Below, in pieces: positions 1-8,529 of a DNA stretch of 64,000 bases. The translations under genes and the position numbers were made by a program. How positions within the stretch are numbered: the first letter of the stretch is position 1; each line of letters starts with the position of its first letter. The notes beneath the pieces are model-generated. The model saw only the letters and a list, made by a program, of their open reading frames with translations, searched no databases and was not told where the DNA came from. This stretch comes from Ancylomarina euxina (GTDB taxonomy: Bacteria > Bacteroidota > Bacteroidia > Bacteroidales > Marinifilaceae): the NCBI RefSeq assembly GCF_003863355.1, contig NZ_QQWG01000021.1:16843-80842 (forward strand). Direction: 5' to 3'.

Positions 1-1557
1 ATTCTGAAGATTGTTGAGACCAAAATGACGAACGAATATGGCAAACAAATTCGTAAGCGCAAAAGAGGATCAGAGGAGTGGTATGCTTATTATAAAGAGA
101 AAATAGAAAGTAAGAAAGCAATTCAAACACCTAAGAAGAAAACAGTCCTGCCAGATAATTATTTTCAAATTCCACAACGCTATCAGCAGTTGAAAATCTA
201 TTTGTCGAGAGATATTAATTCCAAATTGAGTAATATTCAGTACATGATGATTACGCTCTTTGAAGCACCTCTTTTGGCTGTGATATTGGGTTATTTCACT
301 AAGTATATTATTGGAACAATTGATGATCCGTCGACCTATATATTTGCAGAAAATGAAAATTTACCATCCTATATTTTTATGGCAGTAGTGGTGGCACTAT
401 TCCTAGGTCTGATTATTTCAGCAGAGGAAATACTTCACGATAGACGTATTATTAAACGTGAGTCATTTCTTAATTTGAGTCGTCTGAGTTATATTAATTC
501 CAAAGTTCTTGTAATGCTTGGAATTTCAGCTATTCAAAGTTTCTTTTTTGTGATTATTGCTAATTCAATTCTGGAAATTAAAGGTTTAAATTTTGAGTAT
601 TGGTTGATGTTGTATACGGTATCTGCCTGTGCTAATCTCATAGGTTTAAATCTGTCTGCTTCCCTGAATTCGGTAGTAGCTGTTTATGTTTCTATCCCAT
701 TTATTTTGGTTCCTCAGCTTTTATTCTCTGGTGTTATTGTGAGTTACAATAAGCTTCATCCGAGTATCACAACTCAAAAATATGTACCTGTTTGCGGCGA
801 TTTAATGACTTCAAGATGGGCTTATGAGGCTTTAATGGTGGAGCAGTTTAGTAAGAATGAATTTGAGAAACAATTTTTTGATTTGGAAAAGGAGATGAGC
901 GATGCCTCATATAAAGCGTCATTTTTAATTCCTGAACTATCAAGACGATTCAAAGCCTATGTGCGCCTTACTCATAAGAATCAGAATGGAGAGAAAAAGC
1001 TTAAACTAATTCGAAGTGAGTTTGCTAAATTGTCTGATATAGATGCGATTCCTAAAGATATTTCTGTTTCTAATGCTGATTCGGTTAATCAATGGCTCGA
1101 TGATTTACAACAAGTTTTCCGTGGTAGGTATTCTCGTGCATCTACTAAGCGAGATAAGGCTTACCATGATTTGCTTAAAGAATATGGCGGTTCAGATGAA
1201 CTATTTGCTTTTAAGCAGAGATACCACAACAAAGCCATTGAAAAGGTTGTGCTTAATAAAAGGGAATTAACCAAATTCACCGAGTATAAGGGGGAATTGG
1301 TTCGGTTAAAAGATCCGATATTTAAATCACCTGAGCATAAAGTGGGCCGAGCACACTTTTATGCAGCTGAAAAGCGTTTAGGAAATTACTTAATTGAAAC
1401 TTTCTGGTTCAATTTGGGTTTCATCTGGCTGACAACAGCTTTCTTTTATCTGACCTTATATTTTGATTTTTTCAGAAGGTTCTTTGTTCATGCAGAACGA
1501 TTGTGGTTGAAGCTTATGCCACATGGTGATTTTATAATGCGACTGAAAAGATTATAA
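1..1557 (+). CDS. ABCG-like ABC transporter, C-terminal permease half (cut by window start)
   Basis: The reading frame is open to base 1, so the ATG at 25 is internal and the gene begins outside the window. The first codons (ILKIVETKM) align with residues 504-512 of the 1017-aa transporter at 43770-46823 (IFNMVESEV), and similarity continues to the end: SRDINSKLSNIQYMM vs KRDLISKLANPQYLL, then SAEEILHDRRIIKRESFLNLSRLSY vs its counterpart. About 500 N-terminal residues, with the ATPase domain, are therefore missing. What remains is an ABC2-type permease with about six membrane segments and a large charged loop between the fifth and the last, near residue 450. It is probably an inner-membrane exporter; substrate unknown. 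Confidence is high for family, low for role. Confidence 0.85.
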   Translation: MLKIVETKMTNEYGKQIRKRKRGSEEWYAYYKEKIESKKAIQTPKKKTVLPDNYFQIPQRYQQLKIYLSRDINSKLSNIQYMMITLFEAPLLAVILGYFTKYIIGTIDDPSTYIFAENENLPSYIFMAVVVALFLGLIISAEEILHDRRIIKRESFLNLSRLSYINSKVLVMLGISAIQSFFFVIIANSILEIKGLNFEYWLMLYTVSACANLIGLNLSASLNSVVAVYVSIPFILVPQLLFSGVIVSYNKLHPSITTQKYVPVCGDLMTSRWAYEALMVEQFSKNEFEKQFFDLEKEMSDASYKASFLIPELSRRFKAYVRLTHKNQNGEKKLKLIRSEFAKLSDIDAIPKDISVSNADSVNQWLDDLQQVFRGRYSRASTKRDKAYHDLLKEYGGSDELFAFKQRYHNKAIEKVVLNKRELTKFTEYKGELVRLKDPIFKSPEHKVGRAHFYAAEKRLGNYLIETFWFNLGFIWLTTAFFYLTLYFDFFRRFFVHAERLWLKLMPHGDFIMRLKRL

Positions 1558-1579
1558 ATTTGAATTGATTAAATACAAA

Positions 1580-1618
1580 AAAAGCAATGCTTTCTCTTAT
1601 TTGAGTCGCAGTGCTTTT
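1580..1618. terminator. Bidirectional terminator between ABC gene and trpA
   Basis: An 11-bp stem with one internal mismatch (AAAAGCA-TGC against GCA-TGCTTTT) lies between two convergent genes. A-rich and T-rich flanks allow termination in both directions. Confidence 0.6.
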
Positions 1619-1637
1619 CTGTTTTAATATTAGAATC

Positions 1638-2387
1638 TTATTTTATTTTTTTGATGAAATCTTTTGCCTTATTTTTTTTTAATGCTTTAATAAAGGCCGT
1701 GCCAACAATAGCCCCGTTGGCATACTGGCAAGCATAATTGAAACTCTCTTTGTTATTTATTCCAAAACCAATAAGGCTAGGAGTTTCAATTTTTTTGATT
1801 CGGTTAAAGTAAGCCTTATGTTCTTCATCAAGCTTCACGCTTCCGCCTGTTGTTGCTGATGATGATACCAAATAAAGAAAGCCTTGAGTGGCAGTAATCA
1901 GTTTTTGAAAACGAACTTCATCGGTTTCAGGACAAGCCAGTAGGACATTATAAATGCCATACTCCTCAAAATCGGACTTGTAATGAGCCTCAAATTCCTC
2001 TAATGGTAAATCTGGAATGATTAAGCCATCGATACCAATCTTTTTACAATCTTTTAGAAATTGATCAACTCCATAACGATATATTGTATTCCAGTAGCCC
2101 ATAAGGATTAGTGGCATGCTGACTGTCTGTCGTGCGTCTTTTAACTGTTCAAAAAGCAATCGAAGCTTCATGCCATTATCAAGAGATTGCTTTGCTGCGG
2201 CTTGAATAGCCGAACCATCGGCCAAAGGATCAGAAAAAGGAATACCAATTTCGACCATATCTACGCCAGCGGTTTGTAATAATTCTAAATTAGGTACTGT
2301 ATCGTTTAAGTTGGGATACCCAGCAGGAAAATAGATGGATAATATATCTTGTTTTTTATTCTGAAACAAATTGTCTATTCTGTTCAT
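1638..2387 (-). CDS. trpA: Tryptophan synthase alpha subunit
   Basis: Catalyses the aldol cleavage of indole-3-glycerol phosphate to indole and glyceraldehyde-3-phosphate, passing indole to TrpB in the cytoplasmic alpha2-beta2 complex. The 249-aa length is slightly short for the family (about 265). The family signature IGIPFSDPLADG is present, with the catalytic acids expected at Glu46 and Asp57 (Salmonella Glu49 and Asp60). The phosphate-binding loop near the C-terminus is seen as GFGINNKE. It is the last gene of the trpEGDCFBA operon, 70 nt after trpB, and its ATG follows a G-poor leader also found before trpB and trpG. A terminator lies just downstream. Confidence 0.97.
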   Translation of the reverse strand: MNRIDNLFQNKKQDILSIYFPAGYPNLNDTVPNLELLQTAGVDMVEIGIPFSDPLADGSAIQAAAKQSLDNGMKLRLLFEQLKDARQTVSMPLILMGYWNTIYRYGVDQFLKDCKKIGIDGLIIPDLPLEEFEAHYKSDFEEYGIYNVLLACPETDEVRFQKLITATQGFLYLVSSSATTGGSVKLDEEHKAYFNRIKKIETPSLIGFGINNKESFNYACQYANGAIVGTAFIKALKKNKAKDFIKKIK

Positions 2388-2457
2388 GAGGTGATGTGTT
2401 GATCTGTTAATGAGATGATGTGTTAGATTTATAAAATCAAAAATTATAAATATGAAA

Positions 2458-3630
2458 TTATAAATTGTTCATATAGGTTTCCATATCCTTATCACCACGA
2501 CCTGATACAATGACAACTACAATGTCATCCTTTTTGAATTGTATTTTGTCGAGAGCAGTAAGTGCGTGAGCTGATTCCAGGGCTGGAATAATACCTTCAT
2601 TCAGAGCCAAAACCTTCGCAGAATTAAGAGCATCATCATCAGTAGCGCTGATGTAATTCACGCGACCTGTTTCAGCCAGATGTGCATGAATAGGCCCAAC
2701 ACCTGGATAATCTAAACCTGCTGAAATAGAATAAGGTTCAATGATCTGGCCATCATCATCTTGCATCAACAAGGTTTTACTTCCATGTATAAACCCTGTG
2801 GATCCTATCGTGATAGTCGCTGCCGTTTCAGATGAATCAATTCCTTTGCCAGCTGCTTCAACCGCTATAAGCTCAACCTCTTTTTCGTCGAGAAAATGGT
2901 AGAATGCACCTGCAGCATTACTGCCTCCACCTACGCAAGCTACCACATAGTTTGGATTCGGATTTCCTTGTTCTTTATTCAGCTGTTCTTTAATTTCCTC
3001 CGAAATTATAGATTGTAAGCGACTCACCATATCAGGATAAGGATGGGGACCAACTACAGATCCGATTAGGTAGAAGGAGTGGGGATTGGCAATCCAGTCA
3101 CGAATGGCTTCATTGGTTGCATCTTTTAGGGTTTGATTACCCGAGGTAGAAGGAATAACGGTGGCACCCAACATCTTCATTCGAGCCACATTAGGAGCTT
3201 GTCTTTCCACATCAAGCGCACCCATATGAACGACACATTCTAGTCCGAAAAGTGCACAAACAGTTGCTGTTGCAACCCCATGTTGTCCTGCTCCGGTTTC
3301 AGCAATGATTCTTTTCTTTCCCAGTCGTTTTGCCACAAGAATCTGTCCAATTGTATTATTTATTTTATGTGCTCCCGTATGGTTTAAATCCTCACGTTTC
3401 AAATATACCTGAGTTTGATATTTTGCTGATAAATTGTTCGCAAAAGTGAGGGGAGTAGGTCGGCCAACGTAGTTGTTGAGTAGGCGTGCAAACTCTGTTT
3501 TGAAATCTTCCGATTCTAAAATATCTAAATAGGCATTTTCGAGTTCATCTATATTTCTACGTAAAAGTTCAGGGATGTAGGCTCCTCCAAATTTGCCGTA
3601 AAAACCTTTATTGTCTGCTTGATAATTCAT
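2458..3630 (-). CDS. trpB: Tryptophan synthase beta subunit
   Basis: PLP enzyme that condenses indole with serine to make tryptophan. At 390 aa it is the normal TrpB1 length. The motif HTGAHKINN contains the Schiff-base lysine (Lys89). The glycine-rich phosphate loop GGGSNAAG and the C-terminal SGRGDKDM are both intact. It contains the N-terminal FGGAYIPE element typical of TrpB1, which partners TrpA rather than acting alone. It follows trpF by 50 nt of almost G-free leader (3631-3680) and precedes trpA. Confidence 0.98.
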   Translation of the reverse strand: MNYQADNKGFYGKFGGAYIPELLRRNIDELENAYLDILESEDFKTEFARLLNNYVGRPTPLTFANNLSAKYQTQVYLKREDLNHTGAHKINNTIGQILVAKRLGKKRIIAETGAGQHGVATATVCALFGLECVVHMGALDVERQAPNVARMKMLGATVIPSTSGNQTLKDATNEAIRDWIANPHSFYLIGSVVGPHPYPDMVSRLQSIISEEIKEQLNKEQGNPNPNYVVACVGGGSNAAGAFYHFLDEKEVELIAVEAAGKGIDSSETAATITIGSTGFIHGSKTLLMQDDDGQIIEPYSISAGLDYPGVGPIHAHLAETGRVNYISATDDDALNSAKVLALNEGIIPALESAHALTALDKIQFKKDDIVVVIVSGRGDKDMETYMNNL

Positions 3631-3680
3631 GATGAGTTAATGTGTTGATGAGCGAATTTGTTAATGTGTGATTATTATTT

Positions 3681-4328
3681 TCACTCGTTAATATTTGAAG
3701 TTTGATTTAGGTTTTCACAGAACGTCTTAATAGATTCGATATTTTTTAAACCAGGTTCATCTTCAAATCGCGAATTGATGTCGATGGCGTAAAATTGAGG
3801 GTGATTAAAGTTTTGTAATTGTTTGACATCCTCTGGTTTCATGCCTCCACTCAAAAAGAAGGGTTTATTACCCTGATATTTATTGAGCAGAGTCCAATCG
3901 AATTTTTGTCCGCTTCCGCCATAATTTTTCGAGGATGTATCGAATAAATAGTAGTCCACAACCGACTCATAAGCTTTTAATTGACTGAAATCGAATTCTT
4001 CATCCATTTGAAAGGCTTTGATGATTCCAAATCCCATCTTTTTCAAGTCCTGACAGAATTCTGGCGTTTCATCCCCATGGCATTGAATGTAGTTGAACTT
4101 TGAGTCGTAATCTTTCAAAGTCCATAGGATATCTTCTGATCTTGCATTCACAAATACAGCTATCTTTTTGATCTGATTTGGGATGGTCTTTATGATCTCT
4201 TTGCTTAGTGTATCAGCAACAAATCGTTTGGATAGTTCAAAGAAGATAAAGCCCATGAAATCAATATTAAGCTTTGTTAGTTGTTCTATATTTTCTGGAC
4301 TTTTAAGCCCGCATACTTTTAGTTTCAT
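3681..4328 (-). CDS. trpF: Phosphoribosylanthranilate isomerase
   Basis: Third step of tryptophan synthesis: Amadori rearrangement of phosphoribosylanthranilate to CdRP. A single-domain (beta-alpha)8 barrel of 215 aa, not fused to TrpC. The N-terminal KVCGLKSPENI carries the catalytic Cys, the core shows NYGGSGQKFDW and SGGMKPEDV, and the catalytic Asp lies in AIDINSRFE. The start lies 4 nt after the trpC stop, consistent with translational coupling. Confidence 0.96.
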   Translation of the reverse strand: MKLKVCGLKSPENIEQLTKLNIDFMGFIFFELSKRFVADTLSKEIIKTIPNQIKKIAVFVNARSEDILWTLKDYDSKFNYIQCHGDETPEFCQDLKKMGFGIIKAFQMDEEFDFSQLKAYESVVDYYLFDTSSKNYGGSGQKFDWTLLNKYQGNKPFFLSGGMKPEDVKQLQNFNHPQFYAIDINSRFEDEPGLKNIESIKTFCENLNQTSNINE

Positions 4329-4332
4329 CTTG

Positions 4333-5127
4333 TTAATTATTAAAAGCTATGTTTTGAATTAATTCAGAGCAGGCTTTGCCCGGATCGCCCTGTTTCATAA
4401 AATATTCACCAATAAGAAAGGCTTGAAAACCATTCGTTTTTAGAAATTGAATATCATCTTCTCCTTTGATGCCGCTTTCGGCAACTTTTACGAAACGATC
4501 TGGAATTTGTTTTGAAAGACGAATAGAATGATTCAAGTCTACAGAAAAATCTTTCAGATTGCGATTATTAATACCAACTAAATCAATTAAAGGATTGATG
4601 TGCTTTAGCTCCGACTCATCGTGAATCTCCAAAAGAATTTCTAAACCCAGATCTTTAGCAATTCGGCTCATTTTCTCAACCTCTTTAGGAGTCAGTATAG
4701 CTGCTATCAAAAGAATCAGATCAGCTCCCATAGCCTTGCTTTGATATATTTGATAGGGATCTACTAAAAAATCTTTACGCAAAAGAGGTAAGTTTAAATA
4801 CTCTCGAGCTTTCATAAAATCATCATTATGAGCTCCAAAAAAATGCGTGTCGCTTAATACTGAAACAACAGAAACATTGGCTTTTTGATAGGCTTGAACA
4901 ACGGTTTTAATATCTACATCAGGATTAATAGGTCCTTTTTTAGGCGATCGTCTTTTAAACTCAGAAATAATGCCTGAACTGTTATCAGTTGTTATAGCAG
5001 CTTTAGCTGAATAACAAGTGCGACTAAAGAGCTGCGCTTGTTTCAAATCATTAATAGAATATTGACTTTGAAGCAACTCAACTTCTTTATGTTTTTGTTC
5101 GATTATGGTGCGTAATATATCGTGCAT
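4333..5127 (-). CDS. trpC: Indole-3-glycerol phosphate synthase
   Basis: Fourth step: ring closure and decarboxylation of CdRP to indole-3-glycerol phosphate. At 264 aa it is a stand-alone TrpC. Family motifs are visible in order: EFKRRSPKKG (substrate and catalytic Lys), LLRKDFLVDPYQIYQSKAMGAD, GINNRNLKDF, and AESGIKGEDD. Only 9 nt separate it from trpD and 4 nt from trpF. Confidence 0.97.
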   Translation of the reverse strand: MHDILRTIIEQKHKEVELLQSQYSINDLKQAQLFSRTCYSAKAAITTDNSSGIISEFKRRSPKKGPINPDVDIKTVVQAYQKANVSVVSVLSDTHFFGAHNDDFMKAREYLNLPLLRKDFLVDPYQIYQSKAMGADLILLIAAILTPKEVEKMSRIAKDLGLEILLEIHDESELKHINPLIDLVGINNRNLKDFSVDLNHSIRLSKQIPDRFVKVAESGIKGEDDIQFLKTNGFQAFLIGEYFMKQGDPGKACSELIQNIAFNN

Positions 5128-5136
5128 GACTTATTC

Positions 5137-6132
5137 TTAAATAGTTCTTTTTACAAGTTTGTTAAGTGCCAATAAAGCTTTACCAGATTCCAGGGAAACT
5201 CTAGCTCTATCCATAGCATCTTCTCTTGAAATTTCAGGATGCAGGCAGTGTATGGCTAGACCGGCATTGGCAATACACACCGAGTTTTGAGCTTCACTAC
5301 CTTTTCCTTTCAGGATCTTAACAAAGAGTTTGGCTGCCTCTTCAACTGACTCTCCACCATAAATCTCTTCAGGAGCTAGTGTACGGAATCCTAAATCATA
5401 TGGACTAAGAATTTCTTCTCGTTCATTTGAAATGAGTTTCACTTTATCAGTTAGGGCAATTTCATCGTAACCATCAATATTGTGAATAATAGTATAACGC
5501 GTGTTCGTTTCTTGCAAGACATATTGATAAAGTCGGGCCAGTTCGAGATCGTAAACGCCCACAATTTGATTCTTGGGTTGTGATGGATTTACAAGGGGAC
5601 CTAACATGTTAAAGAAAGTTCGGATACCAAGGTTTCTTCTAATTGAAGCAACATTTTTCATTGCTGTATTAAAACGAGGTGCATGTAAAAAACAGATTCC
5701 CGATCGTTCTAAATCTTCTTGTAATTCACTTTCAGTATCTTTGAATTGGTAACCTAAATATTCAATAAGATTGGATGATCCACAAAAAGAAGAAACACTG
5801 TAGTTACCATGTTTACTGACCATATTGCCAGATCCAGCCACAATAAAAGAAGCCAAGGTTGAGATATTAAAGGTGTTTTTGTTATCACCACCTGTACCAC
5901 AAAGGTCAATGCAATTGTATGCTGACAAGTCAATGGGAATTCCCATTTTGAGTAAGGCATTTCTAAATCCACTCAGTTCGTCAACGGTGATACTTCGCAT
6001 TTGAAAGACGGTTAAAAAGGCAATAATTTGAGCCTCATTGTATTTCCCCTCAGTGATTTTAACCAAAACAGTCTCAGCCTCTGGTTTTGTCAGGGTTTTA
6101 TATTCGAATAAATGATGTAGTATATTTTGCAT
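5137..6132 (-). CDS. trpD: Anthranilate phosphoribosyltransferase
   Basis: Transfers phosphoribose from PRPP to anthranilate. The glycine-rich PRPP site DLCGTGGDNKNTFNIST is intact, followed by KHGNYSVSS and the RRNLGIRTFFNMLGPLVNP block typical of the family. I take the start at the ATG at 6132 (MQNILHHLFEYKTL), because family members start there. An in-frame ATG at 6159 would add nine residues (MLNRKKYKP) with no family match. It follows trpG by about 50 nt, or 24 nt with the upstream start. Confidence 0.96.
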   Translation of the reverse strand: MQNILHHLFEYKTLTKPEAETVLVKITEGKYNEAQIIAFLTVFQMRSITVDELSGFRNALLKMGIPIDLSAYNCIDLCGTGGDNKNTFNISTLASFIVAGSGNMVSKHGNYSVSSFCGSSNLIEYLGYQFKDTESELQEDLERSGICFLHAPRFNTAMKNVASIRRNLGIRTFFNMLGPLVNPSQPKNQIVGVYDLELARLYQYVLQETNTRYTIIHNIDGYDEIALTDKVKLISNEREEILSPYDLGFRTLAPEEIYGGESVEEAAKLFVKILKGKGSEAQNSVCIANAGLAIHCLHPEISREDAMDRARVSLESGKALLALNKLVKRTI

Positions 6133-6183
6133 CGGTTTATATTTTTTTCGATTTAACATGAATTCTTAGGATAGATTTTTCCA

Positions 6184-6756
6184 TTAATATTCTTTTAACC
6201 AATTCATAATCATTTGTAAACCCTGGGGAGTAAGTATAGATTCAGGGTGGAATTGAATACCTTCCACATCAAATTGTTTATGTCGTAAACCCATAATCAT
6301 TCCATCTTCATCTCTACATGTGATTTCAAGAGAATCGGGTAAGTCATTCTCTGATACATTCCATGAATGGTAACGTCCCGCTTTAAATTCAGAAGGAATT
6401 CCATTTAGAATTTTTGAGTTATCGCTGCATCGATTTATATCGGATGCTATGCCGTGATACACTTTTAAAGGGTTTTCCAGTTCAGCGCCAAAAACTTCAG
6501 CTATAGCTTGATGGCCTAAGCAGATCCCTAGAATTGATTTTGTAGGCGCATATTTTTTGATCAGTGCTTTTAGAATACCTGCTTCCTCTGGTATTCCAGG
6601 GCCAGGTGAAAGAAGAATTTTATCAAATTTCTCAATTTCGTTTAAATCAATTTCTTTATTTCTGTGGATTTCAATTTCACCAGGATTCAGTTGGCGTAAA
6701 TATTCTACCAAATTGTAGGTGAATGAATCGTAATTATCCAGAACAAGTATTTTCAT
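6184..6756 (-). CDS. trpG: Anthranilate synthase, glutamine amidotransferase subunit
   Basis: Class I glutamine amidotransferase that hydrolyses glutamine and feeds ammonia to TrpE. It is 190 aa with the full triad: nucleophile Cys79 in GICLGHQ, and His170 and Glu172 in QFHPES. The oxyanion region SPGPGIPEEAG is also present. It is unfused to trpD. In some bacteria TrpG doubles as PabA; nothing here decides that. The upstream leader (6757-6800) carries the G-poor CACATCAACATC element shared with trpA and trpB. Confidence 0.97.
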   Translation of the reverse strand: MKILVLDNYDSFTYNLVEYLRQLNPGEIEIHRNKEIDLNEIEKFDKILLSPGPGIPEEAGILKALIKKYAPTKSILGICLGHQAIAEVFGAELENPLKVYHGIASDINRCSDNSKILNGIPSEFKAGRYHSWNVSENDLPDSLEITCRDEDGMIMGLRHKQFDVEGIQFHPESILTPQGLQMIMNWLKEY

Positions 6757-6822
6757 GATGTTGATGTGCTAATGTGATGATTTGAAGATGTTTTTCCGAA
6801 GAAGATAACTGACTACACCCTT

Positions 6823-8229
6823 TTACTTACCTATGTTTTCTGCTATTTTCATTGCTTTTCTCAGTGCGGCTAGCTTATTATCAACTTCATTTAGTTCACT
6901 TTCAGGAACTGATTTTTCGACTACACCAGCACCTGCTTGGTAGTACAAGGTGTTATTCTTACTTAGGAAAGTTCGAATCATGATAGCCTGATTTACCTCA
7001 CCATTAAATCCAATCGAACCAATACAGCCTCCATAAAATCCACGACTTGTGGGTTCATATCTATCGATGAGTTCCATCGCTTTATATTTGGGTGCTCCAG
7101 ATAAAGTCCCAGCAGGAAAAGTATTCCCGATTAAATCAAACGTGTTGTAATCCTTTGATAGTTCCCCTGAAACCTTCGATACTAAATGAATGACATGAGA
7201 ATAGAATTGGACTTCGCGGAAAGTTTCGATTTTTATATTCGTCGCATTACGACTCAGGTCATTTCTAGCTAAATCTACAAGCATCACATGTTCGCTTTGT
7301 TCCTTTTCATCCGCCTCTAACTGTTTTGCCAATTCAATATCCTGTAAGGCGTCACCCGATCGACGGAAAGTTCCAGCAATTGGATGAATGTAAGCCTTAT
7401 TATTTTTCACTTCAATTTGTGCTTCGGGCGATGAACCCATAATTCTAAATGAACCACAATCGAAATAGAATAAATAGGGTGATGGGTTGACAGATCGAAG
7501 AGCTCTGTAGAGGTTGAAATCATCACCTTGATAGCCTTGTGAAAAAGATCGTGAAAGAACAATCTGAAAAACATCGCCACGTCGGCAATGTTGGATACCT
7601 TTTTCAACAATATCAAGATACTCCTGATCGCTCATATTAGTTTTCTCTTCTTCGTCTTTCAATGAGAAAGAAAAACTTGGAATATTGTGATTAAGAAGTA
7701 AGTCTTCAATCTCTTTGATTCTTGATTCTTCACCATTCTGACTTAGCTCAACGATTTTAAGTGTATTATTAAAATGATTAACCTCGATAATAAATCGATA
7801 GAGAGAATAGGAGAGTTGTGGGATTTTCTGACCCGTTTTTTCAATAAAATTCAAGCTTTCGAATCCGGGTACTGCATCAAAGGACGTATAACCAAATAAA
7901 GCATTGGCCTTATTAATCTCATTTTTGTCTTCAAGATCAAATTGTTTGACAAAGGATTCTAGTTGATTTGCGAGGAAGCCAACTGGTTGATCTTTGATAT
8001 GGGTTTCTTTTCTGTGAGCTCCAATGCTTTCAATAAGCAGATTGTCTTTTAAACAGATGTTAGCGATTGGCTCTAGCGCAATGAAAGAGCTTGCATTTTC
8101 AGGACTGTGATAATCTGAGCTCTCCAGAAGTATGCTTTGAGGGAATCGATCTCGGAGTTTCAGATACATACTTACTGGTGTTATAACATCGGCAAGCATT
8201 TCTTTTTTATAATGTTTGAATTTGATCAT
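6823..8229 (-). CDS. trpE: Anthranilate synthase component I
   Basis: Converts chorismate to anthranilate using ammonia from TrpG; this is the committed and normally feedback-inhibited step. The 468-aa protein has the chorismate-binding C-terminal half with FQIVLSRSF, SSPEAQIEV, HPIAGTFRR, HVMLVDLARNDL, FPAGTLSGAPKYKAM and YYQAGAGVV in the standard order. The N-terminal LLESSDYHSPENASSF segment resembles the tryptophan-binding site (ESxxx motif). First gene of the operon, starting 17 nt downstream of the U-tract of the attenuator hairpin at 8246-8285, so its expression depends on read-through there. Confidence 0.97.
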   Translation of the reverse strand: MIKFKHYKKEMLADVITPVSMYLKLRDRFPQSILLESSDYHSPENASSFIALEPIANICLKDNLLIESIGAHRKETHIKDQPVGFLANQLESFVKQFDLEDKNEINKANALFGYTSFDAVPGFESLNFIEKTGQKIPQLSYSLYRFIIEVNHFNNTLKIVELSQNGEESRIKEIEDLLLNHNIPSFSFSLKDEEEKTNMSDQEYLDIVEKGIQHCRRGDVFQIVLSRSFSQGYQGDDFNLYRALRSVNPSPYLFYFDCGSFRIMGSSPEAQIEVKNNKAYIHPIAGTFRRSGDALQDIELAKQLEADEKEQSEHVMLVDLARNDLSRNATNIKIETFREVQFYSHVIHLVSKVSGELSKDYNTFDLIGNTFPAGTLSGAPKYKAMELIDRYEPTSRGFYGGCIGSIGFNGEVNQAIMIRTFLSKNNTLYYQAGAGVVEKSVPESELNEVDNKLAALRKAMKIAENIGK

Positions 8230-8245
8230 GACTAGGAAAAATGGG

Positions 8246-8285
8246 TTAAAAAAAAGCGACCTACTGAGAAATCAGTAGGTCGCTT
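8246..8285 (-). terminator. trp operon attenuator (intrinsic terminator)
   Basis: A perfect 14-bp stem (8254-8267 with 8272-8285, loop GAAA on the + strand), followed on the minus strand by eight U (8248-8255). It lies between the trpL leader peptide and trpE, so in the operon direction it would stop transcription before trpE. I could not assign an antiterminator pairing by eye with confidence. Confidence 0.85.
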
Positions 8286-8312
8286 AATGCTGTTTTTATC
8301 TTTATTAAAGGC

Positions 8313-8405
8313 TTAAAAATTGCATATAGGGCGGACGTTTCTGCTCAGGGTATATGAGAGATTAGTATTGTGCCACCACCAAAATTTGCAAACTGAAGCG
8401 TTCAT
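8313..8405 (-). CDS. trpL: trp leader peptide with three consecutive Trp codons
   Basis: A 30-codon open frame reading MNASVCKFWWWHNTNL then SYTLSRNVRPICNF and a TAA stop. Codons 9-11 (8373-8381) are TGG TGG TGG. It begins about 17 nt after the predicted transcription start and ends 27 nt before the attenuator stem. Tandem Trp codons ahead of an intrinsic terminator and trpE are the classic layout for ribosome-mediated attenuation: stalling under Trp starvation would allow read-through. The Trp run and the position make chance unlikely. Confidence 0.88.
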   Translation of the reverse strand: MNASVCKFWWWHNTNLSYTLSRNVRPICNF

Positions 8406-8428
8406 GGTTTTTTCTTATTAGATTTTGA

Positions 8429-8461
8429 CAAATGTATCGAATTTTAAAATTAAAATCCAAA
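8429..8461 (-). promoter_or_regulatory. trp operon promoter (Bacteroidota type)
   Basis: On the minus strand, TTTG (8458-8461), a 21-nt spacer, then TACATTTG (8429-8436). This matches the phylum consensus TTTG-N19-23-TAnnTTTG. It places the transcript start about 8422, just ahead of trpL. Confidence 0.7.
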
Positions 8462-8529
8462 TTGTTTTTGGTTAATAGTTAAATGTTTGGATCTAAATAA
8501 GATTGTAATAGTCAGATAATCAGCATTTA

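Noticed and set aside
1043..1270. Second plus-strand ORF inside the first ABC gene
   Set aside because: Shadow frame; the overlapping frame matches the paralogue at 43770-46823 residue by residue.
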